Shown: positions 32,801-41,600 of the stretch, piece after piece
Position numbering within the stretch: the first letter of the stretch is position 1
How the letters are laid out: each line of letters starts with the position of its first letter
Origin: an uncultured Peptostreptococcaceae bacterium
Lineage (GTDB): Bacteria > Bacillota > Clostridia > Peptostreptococcales > Anaerovoracaceae
Reading direction: 5' to 3'
Length of the DNA: 64,000 bases
Assembly: GCA_910588185.1 (NCBI GenBank)
Contig: CAJUQR010000002.1
Span: 128,318-192,317, forward strand
Program-made: the position numbers and the translations under genes
The notes under the pieces: generated by a model
The model's database searches: none
The model's input: only the letters and a program-made list of their open reading frames with translations
What the model was told of the DNA's origin: nothing

Positions 32801-32905
32801 ATGAAGAGATGGGATAAAAAATCTTGGGCTAAACTAATTGTTATACTATTGATTGCAGCAGTAGTTATTACATATTCAGTTTCTTTTGTTATGTATTTGT
32901 TTTAG
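32801..32905 (+). CDS. 34-residue single-helix membrane miniprotein
   Basis: A short frame not usually annotated: MKRWDKKSWAKL, then a hydrophobic helix of about 20 residues (IVILLIAAVV through VSFVMYLF). It has a GAGG site six bases before the ATG and starts 12 bases after the nif3 stop, so it is likely translated from the end of the rpoD operon. The positive N-terminus suggests an N-in orientation with the end of the helix at the outer face. No function is known; it might simply be a small conserved protein of this lineage. Confidence 0.55.
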   Translation: MKRWDKKSWAKLIVILLIAAVVITYSVSFVMYLF

Positions 32906-32912
32906 TTTTTAA

Positions 32913-33256
32913 TTGGGTAGAGCAGACAGTCGCGTCCTTTTAGGATGAGGAAAGTCCGGGCTCCGCAGGGCAGGATGCCGGATAACGTCCGGCGTAGGTA
33001 ACTATAGGGAAAGTGCAACAGAAACATTCCGCCGAAACGGGTAATGCCGTGGTAAGGTTGAAATGGTGAGGTAAGAGCTCACCGGCGGCATGGAGACATG
33101 CTGGCCGTGTAAACCCCATCTGGAGCAAGACCAAATAGGGACAAAAAGCAGTTGCCCGCTGCTTCCCGGGAAGGTAGGTCGCTGGAGCTTGTCAGTAATG
33201 GCAAGTCGAGATAGATGATTGTCTAATACAGAACCCGGCTTATAGCTCTGCCCAGA
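32913..33256 (+). ncRNA. rnpB: RNase P RNA
   Basis: The catalytic RNA of RNase P, which trims tRNA 5' ends. The conserved core is plain: GAGGAAAGTCCGGGCTCC near the 5' end (about 32947), the AGGGAAAGTGCAACAGAAA region (about 33007) and ACAGAACCCGGCTTATAG close to the 3' end. The ends pair as P1 (GGGTAGAGC at 32915 with GCTCTGCCC ending 33253). The layout agrees with type A RNase P RNA. Exact ends are estimated from P1. Confidence 0.95.
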
Positions 33257-33289
33257 TAAAAATATACTTTATTAAAGAGAGGAATAGCT

Positions 33290-33946
33290 ATGAAGAAAAA
33301 GGTTGGATTAATTTTTTTATGCATCTTAATGGTTTTGACAGTGGCAGGATGCGGTGAAAAGAAAGCTGAAGAACCTAAATACCCTGCACTGGAAGATGTT
33401 GAAACACCTAGTAATGCAGAGGAAGGCTCATATGGCGGATTTACAGCACAGTATGATGCTGATAACTGGGTCTTTAATACAGGTTTAGGTCAATTTGCCA
33501 TATATGACAAAGAAGATTTTGAATCTTCAAGCGATAAAGTAACAAATATAAATGTTAGAGTTTCAGGAGAATATGATGGTAAAATCGATGAAGAATTGAT
33601 GAATGAGCTTATGAAACAGCTTAAAGTCATCGGCATGAACGGTTTTGAAATTACTGATAATAAACTTATGACTTTCAACGGAGAACCTATAATATATTAC
33701 GAGGCAGAGACTACTCTTACAGATGATATGATAGATTTGTTAATCGAAGAAGGCAGTATCACAGAGGCTGATATAACAGCTTTAGGCGGAAGAGAGAAAC
33801 TTAAAAATTCCGGTTCTGTAAGTCAAGTTGGTATCAATGCTGTAGTAGATGGAAATATGCTTGCAGTTACAGGTACATATAACGAAGATCCTTCAGAAGT
33901 TTTAGATGCCATGAAACTTTTGATAAAAACAGGAAAAGTAGATTAA
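33290..33946 (+). CDS. secreted lipoprotein of unknown function
   Basis: A 218-residue lipoprotein: basic start MKKK, a hydrophobic helix and lipobox LTVAGC (Cys21), followed by a short Lys/Glu/Pro linker and an acidic alpha/beta domain. It should be anchored to the outer face of the membrane. The mature part contains GGFTAQYDADNWVF and a C-terminal two-strand/helix segment, reminiscent of small stress or adhesion-type lipoproteins, but I cannot name a family. It lies 33 bp after RNase P RNA with an AGAGAGG site and ends at a strong terminator shared with convergent prfC. Confidence 0.8.
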   Translation: MKKKVGLIFLCILMVLTVAGCGEKKAEEPKYPALEDVETPSNAEEGSYGGFTAQYDADNWVFNTGLGQFAIYDKEDFESSSDKVTNINVRVSGEYDGKIDEELMNELMKQLKVIGMNGFEITDNKLMTFNGEPIIYYEAETTLTDDMIDLLIEEGSITEADITALGGREKLKNSGSVSQVGINAVVDGNMLAVTGTYNEDPSEVLDAMKLLIKTGKVD

Positions 33947-33957
33947 TAAAAAGAAGA

Positions 33958-33990
33958 GGACATATCAAGTATGATATGTCCTTGTTTTTT
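33958..33990. terminator. bidirectional terminator
   Basis: GGACATATCA (33958-33967) pairs perfectly with TGATATGTCC (33972-33981), with T-rich sequence on either side when read outward. It serves the lipoprotein gene and the convergent prfC. Confidence 0.88.
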
Positions 33991-35566
33991 AATATTGCTT
34001 TACTTCAAGAGCCTCAAGAAGTTTTATATCAGGATGTTTTTCCGCAAAGTAGTTTAGAGTAAACTGATTTGCAAACAGAATTAAAGGCCTTTCAAAATGG
34101 TCAAATACCAGCATAGTTCTTGAGTCCAATATTGATTTTAATTTGTCTAAATTATCTGTTTCTACCCAGCGTGCTAAAGAAAACTCCAAGCTGTCCATTC
34201 TTATTTTAGCATTGTATTCGTTTTCGAGTCTGTACTGAAAAACTTCAAATTGCAGCTGGCCGACTGCGCCTATGATTACTTCGTTATATTGGTTTCGATA
34301 GACTTGTATTGCGCCTTCCTGTGCAAGCTGTGACACGCCTTTTTGAAACTGTTTGGCTTTCATCGTATCTTTAGGAGTGACGAGAGCAAAAAGTTCAGGA
34401 GGGAATGTAGGAAGCGGTTCAAAGAACAATTCTTCTTTTCTTGTAGAAAGAGTATCTCCAATTTGATAATTTCCTGTATCATATATGCCTATTATGTCTC
34501 CTGCGATAGCGTCTTCTACGTTTTCACGCTGATTTGCCATCAGCATTGTAGATTGAGCAAGTTTCATATCTTTGCCGGTTCTGGATAGCTTAACGGTCAT
34601 TCCTTTTTTGAATGTTCCTGAACAAATTCTGAAAAAGGCCAGTCTGTCTCTGTGTGCCGGATTCATGTTGGCTTGGATTTTGAATATAAAACCGCTGAAA
34701 AATTCATCATCAGGATTGACAATACCGTCTATTGTTTTGCGGGGCGCAGGGGCAGGGGACATGTCAAGGAAATGTTCCAGAAACTGTGTTGTTCCAAAAT
34801 CAGCTAGAGCTGAGCCAAAAAACACAGGAGAAAGTTTTCCGCAGGATATAGCTTCCATGTCAAATTCGTTGCCGGCTCCTTGTATTAGCTCAACTTCATC
34901 TCTTAGAGATTTTAGATTGAATCCTGAGATTTCCTCTTCAAGTTCAGAACCGAAGACACCGTCCTTACCTAGTTTTATAACTTTGCTGGGCTTATACAGA
35001 ATAACTTCATTTTTAAGAAGATCGTATATTCCTTGAAAATTAAGTCCGCAGCCTATAGGCCAAGTTACTGGTACTGACGGAAGACCGAGAACATCTTCAA
35101 GTTCTTGTATGAGATCAAAAGGATCTTTTGTTTCGCGGTCAAGCTTGTTTATAAATGTAAACACAGGTATACCCCTCATGGAACATACCTTGAATAGTTT
35201 TCTCGTTTGAGCTTCTATACCTTTTGCTCCGTCTATTACCATTACGGCGCTGTCAACAGAAGTAAGTATTCTGTAAGTATCCTCGCCAAAGTCGTTATGT
35301 CCAGGAGTGTCCATTATAGAGATAACTTTATCTGCATATTCAAATTGCATTACAGAAGAGGTTACAGATATACCTCTTTGCTTTTCTATTTCCATCCAGT
35401 CAGATGTGGCAAACTTGTCATTTCTGCGGGCTTTTACTGTGCCTGCTTGTCTTATAGCGCCTCCATGAAGCAAAAGTTTTTCTGTTAAAGTAGTTTTGCC
35501 GGCATCAGGATGAGATATGATGCCGAAAATTCTTCTTTTTTGTATTTCTTCCTGTCTCGTGGTCAT
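33989..35566 (-). CDS. prfC: peptide chain release factor 3
   Basis: A 525-residue translational GTPase that recycles RF1/RF2 after termination. G motifs: P-loop SHPDAGKTTLTEK (about 18-30), switch QRGISVTSS, DTPGHNDFGED and NKLDRE. The downstream beta-barrel domains and the C-terminal RF3 domain (QFEVFQYRLENEY near 450) separate it from EF-G. Normal RF3 length. Its AGGAAATATT-type site lies before the ATG, and a divergent MATE gene starts about 110 bp away. Standing alone on the minus strand, it probably has its own promoter in that gap (TTTACA and TATTAT on the minus strand are candidates). Confidence 0.97.
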   Translation of the reverse strand: MTTRQEEIQKRRIFGIISHPDAGKTTLTEKLLLHGGAIRQAGTVKARRNDKFATSDWMEIEKQRGISVTSSVMQFEYADKVISIMDTPGHNDFGEDTYRILTSVDSAVMVIDGAKGIEAQTRKLFKVCSMRGIPVFTFINKLDRETKDPFDLIQELEDVLGLPSVPVTWPIGCGLNFQGIYDLLKNEVILYKPSKVIKLGKDGVFGSELEEEISGFNLKSLRDEVELIQGAGNEFDMEAISCGKLSPVFFGSALADFGTTQFLEHFLDMSPAPAPRKTIDGIVNPDDEFFSGFIFKIQANMNPAHRDRLAFFRICSGTFKKGMTVKLSRTGKDMKLAQSTMLMANQRENVEDAIAGDIIGIYDTGNYQIGDTLSTRKEELFFEPLPTFPPELFALVTPKDTMKAKQFQKGVSQLAQEGAIQVYRNQYNEVIIGAVGQLQFEVFQYRLENEYNAKIRMDSLEFSLARWVETDNLDKLKSILDSRTMLVFDHFERPLILFANQFTLNYFAEKHPDIKLLEALEVKQY

Positions 35567-35611
35567 AATATTTCCTTTCTAAAAGTCGCTTAGAATATAA
35601 TACCATAATTG

Positions 35612-35640
35612 TTGAATTTGTAAATAATTTGTTGTATAAT
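35612..35640 (+). promoter_or_regulatory. sigma-A-type promoter for the MATE gene
   Basis: TTGAAT (35612-35617), 17-bp spacer, TATAAT (35635-35640), about 35 bp before the start codon. Confidence 0.65.
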
Positions 35641-35674
35641 AACTTTTCATGGGAAGAAAAAAGAGGTAGATAAA

Positions 35675-37039
35675 ATGGAACAAAAGAATGAGTTACATGA
35701 AAACAAAATGGGAACTATGCCCATAAGAAAACTTTTGATGAATATGGCATGGCCGGCGATATTATCTATGACCATAAATGCATTATACAACATAGTAGAC
35801 AGTGTGTTTGTGTCTAGAATAAGTGAAGATGCGTTGACAGCTGTATCCCTGGTAAATCCGGTTCAAATGATGATTATTGCACTTTCTGTAGGAAGCGGAG
35901 TAGGTATCAATTCTCTGATTGCAAGAAGACTTGGTGCAAATAATCAAGAAGAAGCAGATAAAGCAGCTAGCACTAGTATCAGGATAGGGTTGTTTAACTA
36001 CCTGATATTTTTCATAATAGGACTTTTCTTTACAAAACCATTTGTATCAGGATATGCTGAGGAAGGCACTTTTATATTTGACGCTGCATGTCAGTATATG
36101 TCAATTATATGTATGGGGTCACTGTTTATTAATATTCAAGTAGTACTGGAAAAAGTTCTTCAGTCTACTGGAAACATGGTTGCTCCGATGATTTGCAGTC
36201 TTACAGGAGCCATAGTGAATATTGTTTTAGATCCAATTCTTATATTTGGTTTGTTTGGTATGCCTAAGATGGGAGTGGCAGGAGCAGCTGTTGCTACAGT
36301 CACAGGTCAGCTTTGTGGTATGATAATAGGCGTAAGTATAATTATAAAGGGAGAACATCTTGTAAATATTAAAATCAAGGGATTTAAGATGGACTGGAAA
36401 GTAGTAGGAGATATATATAAAGTTGGATTTCCTTCAATAATTATGCAGTCTATAGCATCTATTATGATCATATTTTATAATATGATACTGGTTGTTTATT
36501 CCACTACAGCAGTTGCTGTTCTTGGCATATACTTTAAGATACAATCTTTTGTATTTATGCCGGTGTTTGGCTTAAATCAAGGCGCTATGCCTATAATGGG
36601 GTACAATTACGGAGCTAAGAACAAAGACAGGCTTATTAAAACTTATAAGGAAGCTTTTAAGGTTGCAGTTATAGTTATGGCCGCCGGAACAGTAATATTT
36701 CAATTATTTCCGGGACAATTGCTATTATTGTTTGATGCATCAAGGGAGATGCTTGAAATAGGCATACCTGCGCTTAGACTTATAAGCATATGCTTTATTC
36801 CTGCTGCATTTGGAATAATAACATCAACATTATTCCAAGGAACAGGTCATGGAATGCTAAGTTTATATGCGTCCCTTATTAGACAGCTGTTTGGAATTTT
36901 ACCGCTTGCATATATTCTAATAAGAGTGGGAGGAGTCACACTTTCGTGGATGGCATTCCCGCTTGCGGAAATCCTCGGACTTACATACAGCGCAGTGATG
37001 TTAAGATGGCTTTATAAAAACGAAATATCTAAACTATAA
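35675..37039 (+). CDS. MATE-family multidrug/cation efflux transporter
   Basis: A 454-residue MATE transporter with twelve hydrophobic helices in two six-helix bundles. Typical signatures are NMAWPAILSMTINALYNIVD (about 21-40), the SVGSGVGINSLIARRLGA segment (about 72-89) and, in the second half, FGLNQGAMPIMGYNYGA (about 297-313). Such pumps export cationic drugs or metabolites using Na+ or H+ gradients. It is monocistronic: own promoter, GAGG site before the ATG and a strong terminator. Substrate is unknown. The NorM/DinF-type subgroup common in Clostridia fits best. Confidence 0.94.
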   Translation: MEQKNELHENKMGTMPIRKLLMNMAWPAILSMTINALYNIVDSVFVSRISEDALTAVSLVNPVQMMIIALSVGSGVGINSLIARRLGANNQEEADKAASTSIRIGLFNYLIFFIIGLFFTKPFVSGYAEEGTFIFDAACQYMSIICMGSLFINIQVVLEKVLQSTGNMVAPMICSLTGAIVNIVLDPILIFGLFGMPKMGVAGAAVATVTGQLCGMIIGVSIIIKGEHLVNIKIKGFKMDWKVVGDIYKVGFPSIIMQSIASIMIIFYNMILVVYSTTAVAVLGIYFKIQSFVFMPVFGLNQGAMPIMGYNYGAKNKDRLIKTYKEAFKVAVIVMAAGTVIFQLFPGQLLLLFDASREMLEIGIPALRLISICFIPAAFGIITSTLFQGTGHGMLSLYASLIRQLFGILPLAYILIRVGGVTLSWMAFPLAEILGLTYSAVMLRWLYKNEISKL

Positions 37040-37041
37040 AG

Positions 37042-37072
37042 AAAAATCCTCTGGTTATGTCAGAGGATTTTT
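37042..37072 (+). terminator. rho-independent terminator
   Basis: A 12-bp stem (37042-37053 with 37061-37072) with a seven-base loop ends in a T run directly after the MATE gene. Confidence 0.9.
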
Positions 37073-37100
37073 TCTTTGCTGAAAGGAATCTATATACAAT

Positions 37101-37145
37101 TTCAATAAAATAATTAATATGTTATATAATAATAGCATTATTATT
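37101..37145 (+). promoter_or_regulatory. promoter with overlapping palindrome before the ZIP gene
   Basis: TTCAAT (37101-37106), 18-bp spacer and TATAAT (37125-37130) are overlapped by a perfect inverted repeat AATAATA-GCAT-TATTATT (37128-37145). A repressor binding there would block initiation; metal control is a reasonable guess for a metal transporter. Confidence 0.45.
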
Positions 37146-37159
37146 GTATAGGAGATGTT

Positions 37160-37942
37160 ATGAAAATCGAAATATTACAAGGCATTCTGATTCCGTTTTT
37201 AGGAACCATTTTAGGCTCAGCCTGTGTATTGTTCATGAAAAATGTGTTAAGCATATCTTTGCGGCATATGCTTACCGGTTTTGCCGCAGGGGTTATGACG
37301 GCAGCTTCTGTTTGGAGCTTGCTGATTCCTTCTATGGAACAATCTGATTATATGGACAAATGGAGTTTTCTTCCTGCAGTTATAGGATTTTGGATAGGAA
37401 TTCTGTTTTTATTGCTTTTAGATATTATTATCCCGCATTTGCATCAGGATAGTGATGAACCAGAGGGAGCAAACATTAGAATTAAAAGGACAACTATGCT
37501 GGTATTTGCAGTTGCGCTTCATAATATCCCGGAGGGAATGGCTGTAGGCGTTGTACTGGCAGGATGTATATCTGACCAAAGTACAATTACAATGGCAGGT
37601 GCATTGACTCTTTCTGTTGGAATTGCCATACAAAATTTCCCAGAGGGGGCAATCATATCTATGCCGTTAAAAGCAGAAGGGATTGAAAAAAAGAAAGCCT
37701 TTTTCTATGGAGTTTTATCCGGCGCAGTGGAACCCGCTTCTGCGATGATAACGATTTTAGCGGCAAAACTGGTAATTCCTGTTTTGCCATATCTTTTAAG
37801 TTTTGCTGCCGGAGCCATGATATATGTGGTAGTTGAGGAACTGATTCCTGAAATGTCCTGCGGAAAACATTCTAATTGGGGGACATTATTTTTTGCTGTC
37901 GGGTTTACATTGATGATGGCATTAGATGTGGCGTTAGGATGA
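37160..37942 (+). CDS. ZIP-family divalent metal transporter (ZupT type)
   Basis: A 260-residue ZIP transporter with eight predicted helices. The metal-binding helices carry FAVALHNIPEGMAVG (about 115-129) and AIQNFPEGA (about 155-163), plus EPASA and VVEELIPE in the later helices, all diagnostic of the GufA/ZupT branch. A histidine-containing loop (HLHQDSDEP) between helices is typical. It imports zinc, iron or manganese into the cytoplasm. The promoter overlaps a perfect inverted repeat, suggesting regulation by a metal-responsive repressor. The gene stands alone, with the convergent YkgJ-like gene ending ten bases away. Confidence 0.93.
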   Translation: MKIEILQGILIPFLGTILGSACVLFMKNVLSISLRHMLTGFAAGVMTAASVWSLLIPSMEQSDYMDKWSFLPAVIGFWIGILFLLLLDIIIPHLHQDSDEPEGANIRIKRTTMLVFAVALHNIPEGMAVGVVLAGCISDQSTITMAGALTLSVGIAIQNFPEGAIISMPLKAEGIEKKKAFFYGVLSGAVEPASAMITILAAKLVIPVLPYLLSFAAGAMIYVVVEELIPEMSCGKHSNWGTLFFAVGFTLMMALDVALG

Positions 37943-37951
37943 TAGATAGTA

Positions 37952-38512
37952 TCAAAATAAATTTTCAGGATCTTTTCCAAGTCTTTCTCTTCGCAGTTGT
38001 GAATCCATTTCAACCAAATCGAATATGAGCGGATCACGTAGTAAATGTGCCCAGGCAGTGTAAGTAGCCTTAATAAAATCTTTATTAAGTTTAAGATTCT
38101 TATCGATTAATGGGCATATGTAAGGAAGCTCTTCATCGTTATTTATTAAAGTCAAAAAGCCTTCTTCTGTTATGTGTGGAGCAAGGGGAAATGTTCTGCA
38201 TTGGAAAGGTCTGAGGTTTCTGGGACAGTGAGGCGGAGTTTTACACTTTACAAAATAAATTTTCCCCGACCATGAATCGGGAAATTCAAAATCTTCAGCT
38301 TGTTCGACAGTCCAATCAAGCCACGAATCGTTTTTTCTATGAAGTTTTTCTTCTCCCGGATACAAGTAAATGCCTAATTCTTCTTCGCAAGTATCGCTGT
38401 AAGTACAGCAAACACTGCCGCATAATTTGCCGCAGTCATAATCTACAGGAGAAACCTTATCCAAAAGTCTGTATATTGCTTTCCAAGTTCTTTTTTTTGT
38501 AATACTTTTCAT
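37952..38512 (-). CDS. YkgJ-like cysteine-cluster protein
   Basis: A 186-residue protein with clustered cysteines: DCGKLCGSVCC near residue 25, then CKTPPHCPRNLRPFQCRTFPL in the middle (three Cys), and ICPL later. This resembles the YkgJ/CxxCxxCC group thought to bind zinc or iron-sulfur. It is soluble with no signal peptide. A longer frame starts at 38551, but the ATG at 38512 gives the usual short N-terminus (MKSITKKRTWKAIYRLLDKV); neither has a strong SD. It is convergent with the ZIP gene and divergent from the giant activase. Function is not established. Confidence 0.72.
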   Translation of the reverse strand: MKSITKKRTWKAIYRLLDKVSPVDYDCGKLCGSVCCTYSDTCEEELGIYLYPGEEKLHRKNDSWLDWTVEQAEDFEFPDSWSGKIYFVKCKTPPHCPRNLRPFQCRTFPLAPHITEEGFLTLINNDEELPYICPLIDKNLKLNKDFIKATYTAWAHLLRDPLIFDLVEMDSQLRRERLGKDPENLF

Positions 38513-38643
38513 GAGAAAATTATATATTGTAAATTTGTCAAATACCAGCAAATTTTTAGAAAAACATTAACAAAAAATGAACGCTTGCTGTATATGGTAT
38601 GGTGATAAAATAAATATGAAAGATTAAATTTGAGGTAAAGGTT

Positions 38644-41600
38644 ATGAAACTTGGAATTGACGTTGGTTCAACTACGGTAAAGCTGGTTTTACTGGATGGG
38701 AACGACAAAATAATATACCAGAGATATGAAAGACATATGTCCAGCGTTTTTGACAAAGTTAAAGAAGCTCTCGATGATTTGCTTAAGACTGTAGGAAATA
38801 TAAATGTTAAATGTATAATAACAGGTTCAGGAGGGCTTGCTCTGGCAGAAAAAGTAAAGACACGATTTGAGCAAGAGGTTGTAACATGTTCCTTAGCTGT
38901 AGAGAAACTTATACCACAGACAGATGTGGCAATAGAGCTTGGCGGAGAAGACGCTAAAATTACTTTCTTCGGAAGTGCTGTAGAGCAGAGAATGAACGGC
39001 ACCTGCGCAGGAGGTACGGGAGCATTTATAGATCAGATGGCTATATTGCTTAATACGGACGGAAACGGATTAAATGAAGCAGCAAAAAGCTACAAAGTGA
39101 TTTATCCTATAGCCGCCAGATGCGGAGTCTTTGCGAAGACCGATATACAGCCTCTTATAAATGAGGGAGCACCAATAGAAAATTTATCGGCATCCATATT
39201 TCAGGCGGTTGTGAATCAAACCATAAGTGGTCTTGCGTGTGGACGTAAAATTAAAGGACATGTGGCTTTTTTGGGCGGACCGCTTACATACATGTCAGAA
39301 CTAAGAAAACGTTTTATAGAAACTCTTGAATTGTCAGAAGAAGAGGTCATTTTTCCTGAAAATTCAAAATATTTTGTTGCAATGGGCGCTGCATTTATGG
39401 CGAATGAATGCGAAGAGATTTCTCTTGCTGATCTTATAAAAAAAATAAATAAGGTGGATAGAAACTCTACTTCAGCGGCCAAAAGAATAGAACCTTTATT
39501 CAGCAATGATGAAGAATACAAAGAATTTAAAGCAAGACATGATAAAGCCAAGATTAAGAGAGGAAAAATATCAGAGGCAGAAGGTCCGCTGTTTTTAGGG
39601 ATAGATGCAGGATCAACAACTACCAAAGCGTGTCTGATAGATAGAGAAAAAAGACTGCTGTATAGTTTTTATAAAGGCAATGAAGGCAATCCTCTTGAGA
39701 CTACACAGGAAATGCTTAAGCAGTTATATGACATTCTCCCAGAAAAAGCATACATAGGCAATACTACAGTGACCGGATACGGAGAAGGTTTGATTCAGTC
39801 CGGATTTAATGCTGATTACGGTATTATAGAAACTATGGCTCATTATAAAGCCGCAGAAGAATTTTTGCCGGGAGTAGACTTTATATTGGATATCGGCGGC
39901 CAAGATATGAAATGTATGCGTATCAAAGATAATGCTATATATAATATAATGCTCAACGAAGCATGTTCTTCGGGATGTGGTTCATTTATTGAGACATATG
40001 CAAAATCTGTTGATATGACAGTAGAAGATTTTGCTAATATAGGTATAAAATCAAAAAGTCCTGTAGATCTTGGAACTCGTTGTACTGTATTTATGAATTC
40101 TATGGTTAAGCAAGCTCAAAAAGAAGGGGCAGATATAAGTGATATAGCAGCGGGACTTTCATATTCGGTAATAAAGAATGCTCTTTACAAAGTAATAAAA
40201 CTGCGCAATCCTGAAGACGCTGGAGAAAAGATTGTAGTTCAGGGCGGAACTTTTTATAATGAATCAGTCCTTAGAGCAATAGAAAAAGTACTTGGCAGAG
40301 AAGTTATAAGACCGGATATAGCAGGAATAATGGGAGCTTATGGTTGTGCGCTGAATTCTATGTGTAACTGGCAGGATGGACATATTTCATCAGTTACCAA
40401 AAAAGAAGATTTAGACAGCTTTAGCGCCGGAACTGTAAATGTTCGCTGCGCCGGATGTGAAAACAAGTGTATGCTTACTATTACCAAATTTGCCGATGGT
40501 AAAAAGTATTATACGGGCAACAGATGTGAAAAAGGAACGGGTAAGACCGATTGCGATAATGATCTGCCTGATATATATGAGTATAAGCTTAAGAGATTAT
40601 TCGGATATAAGCCGCTTGAGGAGGAAAAAGCCACCAGAGGTCATGTCGCAATACCTCGTGTGCTTAACATGTATGAGAATTATCCGTTCTGGTTTACTTT
40701 CTTTACAAAGCTGGGATTTAAAGTGGTACTTTCACCGGATTCATCCAAAGAGCTTTATGAAAAGGGAATAGATACTATTTCTTCAGATACAGCGTGTTAT
40801 CCTGCTAAGATGGTACACGGTCATATAAAAACATTGGTAGAAGCAGGAGAAAAGTGGATATTTTATCCTTGTATAAATTATGAGCAGAAAGAAGATGAAA
40901 GCGCTCAGAATCATTATAATTGTCCTATAGTTGCCACTTATCCCGAGGTTATCGCCAATAACATGAATGAAATCTTTGAAGAAAATCAAGTGACTTTCAG
41001 TCATCCTTTTGTTCCTTATGACGACGATAAGAGGCTTGTAAAAAGGATGAAAGAGCTCCTCGAAGACAGAGGGATTTCTGAAAAAGAGATAAGAGAAGCT
41101 GTTATTGCTGCAAGACAGGAAGAAATTAATTTTAAAAAGGATGTTCAGCGCGAGGGCGAAAAGGCTTTAGAGTATATAAAGAAAAATAACAAAAAAGCCA
41201 TAATTTTGTCAGGAAGACCTTATCATCTTGATAAAGAAATCAACCATGGCATGAACAAGATGATCACGTCTTTTGATATAGCCGTTTTGTCAGAAGATTC
41301 AATATGTCATCTCGGCAATTTACCTAGACCTATAAGAGTACTTGATCAATGGACATATCATTCAAGGCTATATAAAGCGGCAGATTTTGCGGGAACAAGA
41401 GACGATGTGGAAATGGTTCAGCTTAATTCTTTTGGATGCGGAGTAGATGCAGTTACCACAGATCAGGTGGAAGAGATACTGGAAAATAATAATAAACTTT
41501 ACACCGTTTTAAAGATAGATGAGGGCACAAATCTAGGAGCAGCTAAAATTCGCATTAGGTCTCTTGCTGCCGCCATGGAAGAAAGGCAAAAGAATAATAT

